NCBI RefSeq assembly: GCF_032925565.1
Contig: NZ_CP136708.1
Span: 3,596,001-3,660,000 of the forward strand
DNA length: 64,000 nt
Direction of reading: 5' to 3'
Origin: Alteromonas sp. CI.11.F.A3
GTDB lineage: Bacteria > Pseudomonadota > Gammaproteobacteria > Enterobacterales > Alteromonadaceae
How positions within the stretch are numbered: position 1 is the first letter of the stretch; every line of letters begins with the position of its first letter. The translations under genes were made by a program, and so were the position numbers. The notes beneath the pieces are model-generated. The model saw only the letters and a list, made by a program, of their open reading frames with translations, made no database searches and was not told the origin of the DNA. Shown one piece after another: positions 8,616 to 17,521 of this stretch.

Positions 8616-9056
8616 TTATTGAGAAGGGGATTGTTTGTGCACCATAAACAACATTTCTGCTTCGGCACGGGGAATATCACAGGCCTCCATCACTTCTTCG
8701 ATACTAGCGCCTTGCTTTACTAACTCGGCGGCACGCTGATAAAGCCGGAGTGAGGGATCTTGAAGTTTTACTTCGCGGATTTGGTTTTCGAAATCGTTTT
8801 GCTTGGCTTGAAGGGCTTGCAGATGGCGCGTCACCACTAAACTTCTCGTTTGCGCTTCATTTTGTTGATGACCAAAATCTCGGATTTGAGTATCCATGTC
8901 ATCGGTTCTGCGCGTTACAAGCTCTTGCAGTTCAACTAACGCCGCATGTGTTTTTCGCTCTTTAAACGTCAACCATATTGCAAAAATAACCAGTGCTATA
9001 ACAAACACAAGCAATATAAGTTCGTTAATTGTTGGAGCAATAAACTGCAGATCCAT
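8616..9056 (-). CDS. DUF2802 membrane-anchored protein of the chemotaxis locus
   Basis: A 146-residue protein with one N-terminal membrane helix (about residues 12-30), a Gln/Arg-rich coiled-coil stretch (about 35-95) and a C-terminal helix-turn-helix-like segment (LVKQGASIEEVMEACDIPRA). This architecture matches the DUF2802 proteins that follow cheW in Vibrio, Pseudomonas and Shewanella. A strong terminator separates it from cheW here, so it may depend on read-through or on its own promoter. Function is unknown. Conserved position suggests a role in polar flagellar or chemotaxis assembly. Confidence 0.8.
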   Translation of the reverse strand: MDLQFIAPTINELILLVFVIALVIFAIWLTFKERKTHAALVELQELVTRRTDDMDTQIRDFGHQQNEAQTRSLVVTRHLQALQAKQNDFENQIREVKLQDPSLRLYQRAAELVKQGASIEEVMEACDIPRAEAEMLFMVHKQSPSQ

Positions 9057-9093
9057 ATGCGAAGAAGCCTTAATTCGTACCTATATAAAACGG

Positions 9094-9126
9094 AAATAAA
9101 AAAGGCAGATAACCCAGTTACCTGCC
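9094..9126 (-). terminator. Rho-independent terminator after cheW
   Basis: On the minus strand a 10-bp stem (GGCAGGTAAC / GTTATCTGCC, one G-T pair) with a 3-nt loop is followed by TTTTTTATTT. It lies 20 bp after the cheW stop and probably ends the long fla/che operon. Confidence 0.9.
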
Positions 9127-9145
9127 CTTTAGACGTGTAGGCTGA

Positions 9146-9637
9146 CTAAATTGAACTTAGTTCATCCCACTCTTCGTCACTTAAAAGTTTGTTTAAATCC
9201 ACTAGGATAAGAAGCTCACCGTCTCGGTTGCTAACACCCTGGATAAACTTAGCACTTTCTTCAGTACCCACGTTTGGCGCACTGTCAATTTCAGACGAGC
9301 GAAGGTAAACCACTTCAGCCACGCTATCAACAAGTATACCCACGACTTGCTCATCAGATTCGATGATCACAATACGGGTATTATCCGTTATTTCTGTTGG
9401 TGGTAATCCAAAACGCGCACGTGTATCAATGACCGTAACAACATTACCACGTAGGTTAATGATACCTAATACGTAGTCAGGTGCGCCGGGTACAGGTGCA
9501 ATTTCAGTGTAACGCAATACTTCTTGCACTTGCATTACGTTAATACCGTATGTTTCTTCACCTAAGCGGTATGTCACCCATTGAAGGACTTCATCGTTAC
9601 TATCGGTGGTATTACTGTTCGTTCTTTCGTCGCTCAT
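9146..9637 (-). CDS. cheW: chemotaxis coupling protein CheW
   Basis: A 163-residue CheW-domain protein that links CheA to chemoreceptors in polar arrays. It shows the typical SH3-like barrel signature: VTYRLGEETYGINVMQVQEVLRY, then GIINLRGNVVTVIDTR with the receptor-contact Arg region, and ILVDSVAEV. The start is the ATG at 9637 (MSDERTN); an in-frame TTG at 9652 is possible but weaker. The start lies within the end of parP (26-bp overlap), pointing to translational coupling. It is the last gene before the terminator. Confidence 0.95.
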   Translation of the reverse strand: MSDERTNSNTTDSNDEVLQWVTYRLGEETYGINVMQVQEVLRYTEIAPVPGAPDYVLGIINLRGNVVTVIDTRARFGLPPTEITDNTRIVIIESDEQVVGILVDSVAEVVYLRSSEIDSAPNVGTEESAKFIQGVSNRDGELLILVDLNKLLSDEEWDELSSI

Positions 9638-10463
9638 GAACCTGGCTCCCAATACTCGGCGTCTGGTCGTTACTGCCTAAGCCTTTGTTAAGCATAGATA
9701 TTAATTCGTTAACGTCAATTAACGCGCACATTTTCTCTTTAACCATCCCCGCTAACCAGGGACGCTTACCGGTAGACTCACGCCATTTGACGTCAGCTTT
9801 TGCCAAGGTGACCGTGTTAACCAGTTTCTCACTGGCCAATCCCCACGAACTATCCCCTAACATAATAAGATATCGGTAGTTCAATGACTCTGCGAGACTC
9901 TCATCATACTTTTCTGGCATGACCCACCTTGCAGAATCTACAACGCTAAGCTTCTCTTCGCGATGTATCATTACCCCCATAAACCAATCTGGTTTACCAA
10001 ATAAAGGGCCTATCTTTTCAATCTGATGAATACCACCTAGGGTGGTTAATGGCACCGCTAATGTTAACCCTGCCACTTCAAAAAATAATGCCTGAAAATT
10101 ATTTTCGAGGCTGTCGACCAACAATCCTTTTTCAACTGATTGCCCCTCTTCTGAAGAGGCCTCGACTGACTCAGCAGTCTCATTATCTATTTCATTGTAG
10201 TCGCTTTTTTCGTATTGCGTAGTTTCTTCGACATCTTTGCCTGTGCTAGATGACACCGCTTCAATGATGGCTTCTTCAACCACGATTTGTTCAGTGGCAG
10301 GTGCTTCATCAATTGTGGCTTCTTCGGCTAACGTTTGTACTGCCTGCTCAAGCAATTTTGCCGTTCGCGCAGTGACGTCTGCCGGATCATCTGGCTCTTT
10401 TAATAGGCTATCGAGATAAGCCTCTACAACGTCTTCCCGTGCAAAAGGTCCTTGATTGCTCAT
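9612..10463 (-). CDS. parP: ParP-like polar chemotaxis protein with C-terminal CheW-like domain
   Basis: A 283-residue protein with a short N-terminal segment (AYLDSLLKEP), an acidic Glu/Ala/Ser/Thr-rich linker (about residues 35-115) and a C-terminal CheW-like domain (about 125-265: FFEVAGLTLAVPLTTLGGI; WFMGVMIHREEKLSVVD; ALIDVNEL). Order parC-parP-cheW is the same as in Vibrio, where ParP's C-terminal domain integrates into chemoreceptor arrays and binds CheA, and its N-terminal part binds ParC. It starts six bases after parC ends. Assignment rests on architecture and gene order. Confidence 0.85.
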   Translation of the reverse strand: MSNQGPFAREDVVEAYLDSLLKEPDDPADVTARTAKLLEQAVQTLAEEATIDEAPATEQIVVEEAIIEAVSSSTGKDVEETTQYEKSDYNEIDNETAESVEASSEEGQSVEKGLLVDSLENNFQALFFEVAGLTLAVPLTTLGGIHQIEKIGPLFGKPDWFMGVMIHREEKLSVVDSARWVMPEKYDESLAESLNYRYLIMLGDSSWGLASEKLVNTVTLAKADVKWRESTGKRPWLAGMVKEKMCALIDVNELISMLNKGLGSNDQTPSIGSQVHERRKNEQ

Positions 10464-10469
10464 CTAACT

Positions 10470-11234
10470 TTACTTCTCCAAAACCTCAAGTAACTTGCTA
10501 TAAGCCGTTACCCCTCGGGTTTTCGGGTATGCTGCGGAAATTGGCAACTGTACTAAACTCGCATCTCTAAAATGCGTATCTACGGGAATTACACCTTGCC
10601 AAACCCGCTCTCCATAATCGCTCATTAAACGCTTTCTTGATTCAAGTGCCGCGTTCGTGCGTTTGTCGAACATAGTAGGAATAATCACAGTGTCAAAAGA
10701 CTTTTGAAGAGAGCGCCCCATTATTTCCATGGTGCGTATCATTCTGTCTAAGCCTTTCAGTGCCAAATACTCTGTTTGTGTCGGCACTATCACTTTATTA
10801 CATGCTGCCAATGCGTTGACCATAAGTACACCAAGTACTGGCGGACAATCAATAATGACAACATCAAATTCATGCTCTACTTTGGCCAGCGCTTTTTTTA
10901 GCACTAAGCCCATTCCTTGCTCACTACCCATCGTTCTGTCTAATGTGGCTAACGCCATGGTAGCGGGCAAAACGTACAAATTATCTAGCTTAGTTGGACA
11001 CAAACAGTCCATGACCATATCGGCAGTGATATCAGAAGACTTAATAAAAATGTCGTAGACAGATTGACTGAGTAACTCTGCGTCTATGCCGAAATAGTAA
11101 CTAAGTGAGGCGTGGGGGTCGGTATCAACCATCAATACCCGCTTCCCGCGCTGAGCTAACAAACCACCTAAGGTTACTGTCGTTGTTGTTTTACCAACTC
11201 CGCCTTTCTGGTTTGCAACTGTCCACACCTTCAT
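10470..11234 (-). CDS. parC: ParC, ParA/Soj-family ATPase for polar chemotaxis arrays
   Basis: A 254-residue ParA-like ATPase. Deviant Walker A KGGVGKTTT is at residues 10-18, followed by VDTDPHAS and the Walker B-like VVIIDCPPVLG. I choose the ATG at 11234 (MKVWTVANQKGG) because the Walker motif usually lies close to the start and GGGA precedes it at about nine bases; a longer start at 11276 is possible. In Vibrio the ortholog in the same cheB-parC-parP-cheW order places and segregates chemoreceptor arrays at the old pole. The same function is inferred here. Confidence 0.9.
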   Translation of the reverse strand: MKVWTVANQKGGVGKTTTTVTLGGLLAQRGKRVLMVDTDPHASLSYYFGIDAELLSQSVYDIFIKSSDITADMVMDCLCPTKLDNLYVLPATMALATLDRTMGSEQGMGLVLKKALAKVEHEFDVVIIDCPPVLGVLMVNALAACNKVIVPTQTEYLALKGLDRMIRTMEIMGRSLQKSFDTVIIPTMFDKRTNAALESRKRLMSDYGERVWQGVIPVDTHFRDASLVQLPISAAYPKTRGVTAYSKLLEVLEK

Positions 11235-11305
11235 CGTTTTAATTCCCAGCTTATATTTACTTGGGTTGTTGTTCATTTACAGACAACACTGCCGCTGCGC
11301 TTAGG

Positions 11306-12436
11306 CTATTTCATTTCGGTTAAGATACAGCTGCTCATGTCATCTATATCAATACTGTTAACCGATATGTTTGCAACAGCTACCGCTTGAGGCATGCCAT
11401 AAACAACACATGAATCCTGATCTTGCGCCCAAATGGTAGCACCATTGTCTTTCATCAAACGGCAGCCTTCTCGCCCATCTGCGCCCATACCAGTTAATAT
11501 AATACCCAATAAATCGCCACCATAAGCTTTGGCCAGCGAACCGAAGGTTAAATCAACACTCGGCTTATAATTTATTTTATCAGACGGGTTAGCGTCGGTA
11601 ATTACTACTTTCTTATGAGAGCCTGCACCCTCTATCAACATTTGTTTGCCACCGGGGGCTAAATAAGCGCACCCTGGTTTCAATATGTCTCCATGTTCAG
11701 CTTCTTTCACCGCAATATTGCAATGAGAATTTAGTCGCTGTGCAAACGCGTTAGTAAAAGTGCCAGGCATATGTTGCACCAACACAATTGGATAAGGAAA
11801 ATCTGTCGGCAGTGCTACCAATATCTTCTGCAATGCCACGGGGCCACCCGTAGAGGCACCAATTGCTAAACACTTATACCTTTTACCAGAAGCCTTAATC
11901 GAGGAAACGGTAGGCTGCCTCGTGGCATCTTTCCTTCCGGTCAGTAGATTAGAGCTCTTGAAAAACGCTGGTTTCGGCGCGTTATCAGGAAACTTCCTAC
12001 TTTCAATTCGCTTTAATACAGGGCGTTTGATACCAACACCACGCCGTGCAATTAATCTTACTTTTGTACAGAGCAGTCGTGCTGCATCTTTACGGTCTTG
12101 GGCGATATCTTCGAATTTCTTTGGCAAAAAATCTAATGCACCGGCTTCTAACGCATCTAGTGTCGCTTGTGCACCATGGTGCGTAAGAGACGAAAACATC
12201 AAAATAGGCACAGGCCGCTTTTCCATAATGGCCTTTACCGCTGAAATGCCATCCATTACCGGCATTTCCACATCCATTGTGACTACATCGGGTAGCAGTG
12301 TATCTATTTTATCTAGTGCATCTTGCCCGTTACGAGCTTCGCCAATAACTTCAAGTTCTCTATCTTCGTCGAGAATTTCACGAACTCGACGACGATAAAA
12401 AGTAGAATCGTCCACGACCAGGACTTTAAAGACCAT
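11306..12436 (-). CDS. cheB: chemotaxis methylesterase/deamidase CheB
   Basis: A 376-residue response regulator with effector domain. The receiver domain at residues 1-120 has phospho-acceptor Asp55 (VTMDVEMP) and acidic pocket VVDDS. After a linker, the methylesterase domain shows the catalytic triad Ser195 (IGASTGGP), His222 (VQHMP) and Asp320 (GMGADGREG). It removes methyl groups from chemoreceptor glutamates when phosphorylated by CheA, giving adaptation. The cheR methyltransferase gene is not in the window. It lies between cheA and parC. Confidence 0.96.
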   Translation of the reverse strand: MVFKVLVVDDSTFYRRRVREILDEDRELEVIGEARNGQDALDKIDTLLPDVVTMDVEMPVMDGISAVKAIMEKRPVPILMFSSLTHHGAQATLDALEAGALDFLPKKFEDIAQDRKDAARLLCTKVRLIARRGVGIKRPVLKRIESRKFPDNAPKPAFFKSSNLLTGRKDATRQPTVSSIKASGKRYKCLAIGASTGGPVALQKILVALPTDFPYPIVLVQHMPGTFTNAFAQRLNSHCNIAVKEAEHGDILKPGCAYLAPGGKQMLIEGAGSHKKVVITDANPSDKINYKPSVDLTFGSLAKAYGGDLLGIILTGMGADGREGCRLMKDNGATIWAQDQDSCVVYGMPQAVAVANISVNSIDIDDMSSCILTEMK

Positions 12437-12466
12437 GGATGTAAATTTCCTATGTGTTCCGCCGTA

Positions 12467-14695
12467 TTACTTTAAAGGCTTCCGAGCATAACGCTTCAAT
12501 AAGCTAGGAACATCTAAGATGAGTGCAATTCCACCGTCGGATGTGATAGTGGCTCCCGCCATACCTGGCGTTCCCTGTAATAAGGCATCTAATGGTTTTA
12601 TCACCACTTCTTCTTGGCCTATTAGCGCATCAACAACAAAACCAACTTGCTGAGTGCCTATTTGAACCACGACGACGTGACCTTTTTCTTTGATTATATT
12701 TTTAGGTCCGCGGATCAACCATTCTCCAAGGAAGAACAGTGGTATCGCTTTAGAACGAACTATCATGGTTAATTGGCCATCAACCGTATTGGTTTTCTTG
12801 ATGTCCATATTGATAATTTCGTTGACCGCACCTAACGGTAACGCGAACGTTTGTTTGCCAACCACAATCATTAGGGTAGGTAATATCGCAAGCGTAAGTG
12901 GAACTTTAATATCGAGTCGCGTGCCTTTCCCAAGGTGAGAATCAATACTAATGGTACCGTTAAGCTGGTTAATTTTTGTTTTAACCACATCCATGCCTAC
13001 ACCACGGCCCGAGATATCACTTATCTCAGTTTTCGTAGAGAAACCTGGTGCAAAAATAAGATTAAACGCTTCAACATCAGACATACGCGCAGCCGCATCG
13101 GCGTCTAAAACACCTCGACTTATCGCAATCTCTTTCAGTTTTTCCGCATCCATGCCCTTACCGTCATCTTCAATGGTAAGTAGGATATGATCACCTTCTT
13201 GAGAAGCCGCTAATCTCACGGTCCCCATTCGGGATTTACCTGTAGCAGCACGGTCATCTGGCATTTCAATACCATGATCCACTGAGTTTCTCACTAAGTG
13301 AACCAACGGATCGGCCAATGCTTCTACCAGGTTTTTATCTAAATCTGTCTCTTCACCTTCCAACTCTAAGGTGATTTCTTTTTTCAAACTACGTGCTAAG
13401 TCTCGAACAACGCGAGGGAAGCGGCCAAACACTTTCTTAATTGGCTGCATGCGGGTTTTCATAACCGCACCCTGCAAATCGCCCGTTACCACATCAAGGT
13501 TAGCAATTGCCTTAGACATACTTTCGTCTGCATTGTTTATTCCTAAACTCAGCAAACGATTTCGTACTAATACTAACTCACCGACCATATTCATAATTTG
13601 GTCTAGGCGCTTGGTATCAACACGTACTGTGGTTTCTGCTTGAGGAGGTGCTGGGGTTGCTTTTTTGTCGTCTTTCTTAGCCGCGGCTTTAGCAGGCTCT
13701 GGCGCCTTTTTAGCTGCTGGACTAGGCGCTGGCGCTTTTGCGGCAGGCGTTGATTTAGCTGGCGTACTAGCGGCAGATTGCTCTGCTTTAGCCTTCTGAA
13801 TTGCTTCTGTCGCCTTTTTATCTACAGGCGGAGTATTTGCTGCTGGTTCAGCGCCTTGCGCTGTAGGCCCTTGGCCTGAACCATGTAACTGGTCAAGTAG
13901 TGCTTCAAACTCATCGTCGGTAATTTCTTCACCGCTAGGCGCTGACGCTTTTGGCGCAGCTACAGGCGCGGATTCTTCTTCTTTGAATTTACCTTTGCCA
14001 TGCAATTCGTCTAACAGCGCTTCAAATTCGTCGTCGGTAATATCATCACCTGAACCAGCGGTAGCGGGTGCAGCCGCTTTTTGTTCTGCTTTAGGCGCAG
14101 ATTTACCTGGGGCGTTTGAACCATGAAGTTCATCAAGTAAAGCTTCAAATTCATCTTCAGAAATTTCATCGATGCCGCCATCGCTGCTGGCAGCAGGCGC
14201 TTCAGGTACGGGCGCTTCTTCCAACGCAAATTCTTCCTCGACAACTTCGGCAGCGGGGGCTTCAGCCGCATCACTACTGTCACCAAAGATATTTTCGTCT
14301 GGGGTTTCTGGGGTGCTTAACTTATGCAGCAAATCAACTAACTTTGCGTCTGCAGGTACTAGCGGCTCTTGCGCTTTAACACGCTCAAACATATCTACTA
14401 CTACATCGGTGGCCTGAAGAATGGTGTCCATCAATTCAGGCGTTAGAGTACGTTGTCCGTTTCGCATTACATCGAAAACGTTTTCTGCACCGTGGCAAAT
14501 TTCAACTAATTCAGTAAGCGACAAAAAGCCGGCGCCACCTTTTACGGTATGGTAACCCCGGAAGATAGCATTAAGTAAATCTCCATCTTCAGGATTATTT
14601 TCCAGATCAACGAGCTGTTCTTGTAATTGTTCAAGGATCTCCCCAGCTTCAACTAGAAAGTCCTGTAATATATCCTCGTCAACATCAAACGCCAT
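12467..14695 (-). CDS. cheA: chemotaxis histidine kinase CheA
   Basis: A 742-residue kinase. P1 phosphotransfer domain has His49 (FRGYHTVKGGAGF). A long Ala/Pro/Lys-rich linker (about residues 130-355) replaces a clear P2 domain. P3 dimerisation starts near VDTKRLDQIMNMVGEL, P4 ATPase has the N box (LVRNSVDHGIE), G1 (DDGKGMD) and G2 (GRGVGMDVVK), and P5, CheW-like, closes the protein. The linker holds three copies of a D-E-F-E-A-L-L-D-x-L-H-G motif. It lies between cheZ and cheB and would phosphorylate the adjacent CheY and CheB. Confidence 0.97.
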   Translation of the reverse strand: MAFDVDEDILQDFLVEAGEILEQLQEQLVDLENNPEDGDLLNAIFRGYHTVKGGAGFLSLTELVEICHGAENVFDVMRNGQRTLTPELMDTILQATDVVVDMFERVKAQEPLVPADAKLVDLLHKLSTPETPDENIFGDSSDAAEAPAAEVVEEEFALEEAPVPEAPAASSDGGIDEISEDEFEALLDELHGSNAPGKSAPKAEQKAAAPATAGSGDDITDDEFEALLDELHGKGKFKEEESAPVAAPKASAPSGEEITDDEFEALLDQLHGSGQGPTAQGAEPAANTPPVDKKATEAIQKAKAEQSAASTPAKSTPAAKAPAPSPAAKKAPEPAKAAAKKDDKKATPAPPQAETTVRVDTKRLDQIMNMVGELVLVRNRLLSLGINNADESMSKAIANLDVVTGDLQGAVMKTRMQPIKKVFGRFPRVVRDLARSLKKEITLELEGEETDLDKNLVEALADPLVHLVRNSVDHGIEMPDDRAATGKSRMGTVRLAASQEGDHILLTIEDDGKGMDAEKLKEIAISRGVLDADAAARMSDVEAFNLIFAPGFSTKTEISDISGRGVGMDVVKTKINQLNGTISIDSHLGKGTRLDIKVPLTLAILPTLMIVVGKQTFALPLGAVNEIINMDIKKTNTVDGQLTMIVRSKAIPLFFLGEWLIRGPKNIIKEKGHVVVVQIGTQQVGFVVDALIGQEEVVIKPLDALLQGTPGMAGATITSDGGIALILDVPSLLKRYARKPLK
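13880..14164 (-). repeat. three 15-residue motif repeats in the CheA linker
   Basis: Coding for I-[ST]-[ED]-DEFEALLD-[EQ]-LHG at 14120-14164 (residues 178-192), 13997-14041 (219-233) and 13880-13924 (258-272), separated by Ala/Pro/Lys-rich spacers of about 25 residues. Near-identity within a degenerate linker shows selection for a short amphipathic acidic helix, probably a docking motif for CheY, ParP or another array protein. Confidence 0.9.
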
Positions 14696-14707
14696 GCGCC
14701 CGCTCCC

Positions 14708-15472
14708 CTAAAAACCTAAGCTAGACAAAAGATCATCTACGTCATCTTGGCCAGATACCACATCATCGCGTTGGTCTGCATCAATAATTGGACCTTCGGC
14801 TTCGACACCATCAATCTTGTTAACTTTTTCGACTTTCGCTTCAGATGGCTTGTCTTGCTCTGACTGTTCGGGTTCACCGAACATCGTCAGCATATTAACT
14901 AAGCTATCTTCCACTTCTTTTACGAGTTCAATCACTCTGCGAATAACTTGACCGGTAAGATCTTGATAACCTTGTGCCATTAACACTTCGGTAAGCAATG
15001 ATGTAAGCTTAGACGATTGTTTCGATCCGTCTTCTAGCAATTCGTCTAAATCTGCGCATAAAACTTTGAATTCACCCAACTCAAGTTGACGATTCATCAG
15101 TTTTTTCCATTCCGGCATAATTTTTTCGATGCGTGTAGAAAGCACTTCCGCAATTGGCATGCACTCTTCAACAGCATCCATAGTGGTATTGGCCGCTTTT
15201 TCCGTCTCTTCGATAACGTACATCAGTCGCGTCTGCGCATCAGGAATGTCATCAACGGTTAAATTTTTAATACGTTCATCGATTTGGAAATTATTTAACG
15301 AATCATGAAGTTGACGCGTTAATTTACCAACTTCAGCAAAGAGCTCAATGGACTCTTTCATCGAAACGGCTTCTAAGACGGCGTTCGCTGATGCGTTATC
15401 GCCCTCTTCAAGATACGCTACCAATTTTTTGGCTTCTTCGAGCGTTATAGAGACACTTTCATTTGTCGACAT
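14708..15472 (-). CDS. cheZ: chemotaxis protein phosphatase CheZ
   Basis: A 254-residue, almost wholly helical protein that dephosphorylates CheY-P. The conserved catalytic helix is LMAQGYQDLTGQVIRRV, where Asp171 and Gln175 match E. coli Asp143 and Gln147. The C-terminal DDLLSSLGF is the CheY-binding amphipathic tail, joined by an acidic flexible linker (about residues 205-245). It is located between cheY and cheA, as in other polarly flagellated gammaproteobacteria. Confidence 0.95.
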   Translation of the reverse strand: MSTNESVSITLEEAKKLVAYLEEGDNASANAVLEAVSMKESIELFAEVGKLTRQLHDSLNNFQIDERIKNLTVDDIPDAQTRLMYVIEETEKAANTTMDAVEECMPIAEVLSTRIEKIMPEWKKLMNRQLELGEFKVLCADLDELLEDGSKQSSKLTSLLTEVLMAQGYQDLTGQVIRRVIELVKEVEDSLVNMLTMFGEPEQSEQDKPSEAKVEKVNKIDGVEAEGPIIDADQRDDVVSGQDDVDDLLSSLGF

Positions 15473-15506
15473 CCAGTAAACCTCATTTCTCTGGTGAGCG
15501 TCTGGA

Positions 15507-15902
15507 TCAACCTAAACGTTCGAAGATTTTGTCTAATTTCTCTTTCAACGTAGCGGCAGTGAAAGGTTTTACAACATAACCGTTTACACCAGCTTGCGCT
15601 GCGGCAACGATTTGTTCTTTCTTCGCTTCTGCTGTCACCATAAGAACCGGTAGGTGCTTCAACTTATCGTCGGCACGTATAGCGCGTAATAAGTCGATAC
15701 CTTGCATACCTGGCATATTCCAATCTGTTACAACAAAGTCAAAATCACCTTGTTGTAGCATAGGCAGCGCGGTGTTACCGTCGTCCGCTTCCTGGATATT
15801 GGCAAAACCCAAATCTTTTAGCAGGTTCTTTATGATACGTCTCATGGTAGAAAAATCGTCAACCACGAGAATTTTCATACTTTTATCCAAAATAGCCTCC
15901 AA
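15507..15902 (-). CDS. cheY: chemotaxis response regulator CheY
   Basis: A 131-residue single receiver domain that binds FliM at the motor when phosphorylated. Acidic pocket Asp15/Asp16 ([10 protein letters not shown]), phospho-acceptor Asp60 (VTDWNMPGM), the Thr of MVTAEAKK and the Lys of VVKPF are all present. The start [12 protein letters not shown] is the usual form in Vibrio-type CheY; the inner Met9 is an alternative. It lies 24 bp after fliA and 34 bp before cheZ. Confidence 0.97.
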   Translation of the reverse strand: MEAILDKSMKILVVDDFSTMRRIIKNLLKDLGFANIQEADDGNTALPMLQQGDFDFVVTDWNMPGMQGIDLLRAIRADDKLKHLPVLMVTAEAKKEQIVAAAQAGVNGYVVKPFTAATLKEKLDKIFERLG

Positions 15903-15926
15903 TGAGGGGTTAATTGTTATTAATTT

Positions 15927-16658
15927 CTATTCTTCGTCAACTTGCCACGATTTCATTCGTGATTTGAGTTTTAACATGGCCTGACTATGAATCTGACTCA
16001 CTCGCGATTCACTAACATCAAGAACTTCCCCTATTTCTCTAAGGTTCAGTTCTTCATCATAGTATAAAGAAAGTACAATCGCTTCCCGTTCGGGTAATGT
16101 AGTAATAGCATGTGCTAGCGCTTTTTGGAAAGCCCCTTGCATCAAATCTTCTAACGGTGCGTCGCTGCCTCGGTTTTTTTCTGTAGAAATAACATCTTCA
16201 GAAACACCTAGGTCCTCAATACCCACCAATTTCCCAGCATTCACTTCGTTAAGCATTTGATGATAATCTTGCATACTGACATTCATTTTAGCTGCAATAT
16301 CAACATCTCGCGCGTCTCGGCCTGTTTCACCTTCAACTTGAGAGATTGCTTCGGTGATTGCTCTTCCGTTTTTATGAACAGAGCGAGGCGTCCAATCACC
16401 TTTTCTTATTTCATCAAGCATGGCGCCGCGAATACGAATACCTGCAAAGGTTTCGAAACTTGCACCTTTGGAACCGTCAAAATTTCGTGCAGCTTCTAGC
16501 AGTCCAATCATACCTGACTGGATTAAATCATCGACAAGAACACTGGCTGGTAATCTCGCCATTAAGTGGTGTGCTATTCGCTTCACCAGCGAAGCGTGAC
16601 GCTCAACTAATTGTGACTTGTCCGTTTGCTGTTGATAAGCGGCTGCTTTGCTATTCAA
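15927..16658 (-). CDS. fliA: flagellar sigma factor FliA (sigma-28)
   Basis: A 243-residue sigma factor for late flagellar genes. Region 2 (LVERHASLVKRIAHHLMARLP; DDLIQSGMIGLLEAARNFD; FAGIRIRGAMLDEIR), region 3 and region 4 (REAIVLSLYYDEELNLREIGEVLDVSESRVSQIHSQA) are all readable. The start overlaps the flhG stop by four bases (ATGA), so the two are coupled. The gene for its anti-sigma factor FlgM is not in the window. Confidence 0.96.
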   Translation of the reverse strand: MNSKAAAYQQQTDKSQLVERHASLVKRIAHHLMARLPASVLVDDLIQSGMIGLLEAARNFDGSKGASFETFAGIRIRGAMLDEIRKGDWTPRSVHKNGRAITEAISQVEGETGRDARDVDIAAKMNVSMQDYHQMLNEVNAGKLVGIEDLGVSEDVISTEKNRGSDAPLEDLMQGAFQKALAHAITTLPEREAIVLSLYYDEELNLREIGEVLDVSESRVSQIHSQAMLKLKSRMKSWQVDEE

Positions 16659-17521
16659 CGCTGACTTCCTACTGCTTTATCTGCTACTAGTTGTTCAATA
16701 AAAAATTCTAAATGACCACCTGGTTGCGCAGGAATAGGCCATGATGCTGCTTTGGCTGCTAGCTGGCTAATTGCCAAGGCTGCCGGCGAACTTGGGTAAG
16801 CATCTACAATTGACGTTTGTTTACGTACTGCTTTGCGTATGTTCTCGTCAAAAGGAACTGTTGCTACCAATTCTAGCGCAACATCTAAGAATCGCCCTGT
16901 TACTTTAGATAATTTACTGAAAAGCTCCTGACCTTCTCTAACATCGCGGACCATGTTGGCGACCACTTTGAAGCGAAAAACACCGTGCTCTCGGTTAAGA
17001 ATTTTAATTAACGCATAGGCATCAGTGAGTGAAGTGGGCTCATCGCACACTACCACCATAATATCTTGAGAGGCTTTGGAGAAACTTAGCACCATATCGG
17101 AAATACCTGCTGCGGTATCCACAATAAGTACATCAATGGGCGAGCGCAATTCGCTAAAAGCTCTAATGAGCCCTGCATGCTGCGTTGGTGATAGCTCTGC
17201 CATTGATTGAGAGCCTGATGTGGCTGGTGCTATTTTTATACCGTGAGGGCCCGTAACGAGTACATCGTCCAAGGTACACTCACCAGATAATACGTGAGAG
17301 AGGTTTTTCTCTACGCGCAATCCTAGCATTACATCCACATTGGCCAGACCTAAGTCTGCATCCAATACCATTACCCGCTTTCCCTGCTTTGCCATAGCAA
17401 TAGCTGTGTTTAGCGTAATATTTGTCTTACCAACGCCACCTTTACCTCCGGTGACGGCGATAACTTTGATTAATCGTGATTGCTTCATTTTTCGTAAGCT
17501 ACTCGCTTGATCATCAATCAT
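16655..17521 (-). CDS. flhG: flagellar number regulator FlhG (FleN), MinD-like ATPase
   Basis: A 288-residue MinD/ParA-type ATPase with a deviant Walker A (GGKGGVGKTNIT, about residues 25-36) and the Walker B-like DVLIVDTAAGISD. FlhG limits the number of polar flagella by acting on FlhF and, in Pseudomonas and Vibrio, by antagonising FleQ/FlrA. Its ATG overlaps the flhF stop (ATGA) and its stop overlaps the fliA start, giving strict coupling across flhF-flhG-fliA. Confidence 0.95.
   Translation of the reverse strand: MIDDQASSLRKMKQSRLIKVIAVTGGKGGVGKTNITLNTAIAMAKQGKRVMVLDADLGLANVDVMLGLRVEKNLSHVLSGECTLDDVLVTGPHGIKIAPATSGSQSMAELSPTQHAGLIRAFSELRSPIDVLIVDTAAGISDMVLSFSKASQDIMVVVCDEPTSLTDAYALIKILNREHGVFRFKVVANMVRDVREGQELFSKLSKVTGRFLDVALELVATVPFDENIRKAVRKQTSIVDAYPSSPAALAISQLAAKAASWPIPAQPGGHLEFFIEQLVADKAVGSQR

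Noticed and set aside
9638..9652. TTG start for cheW five residues upstream
   Set aside because: The extra residues are not conserved in CheW and the ATG at 9637 gives the usual N terminus.
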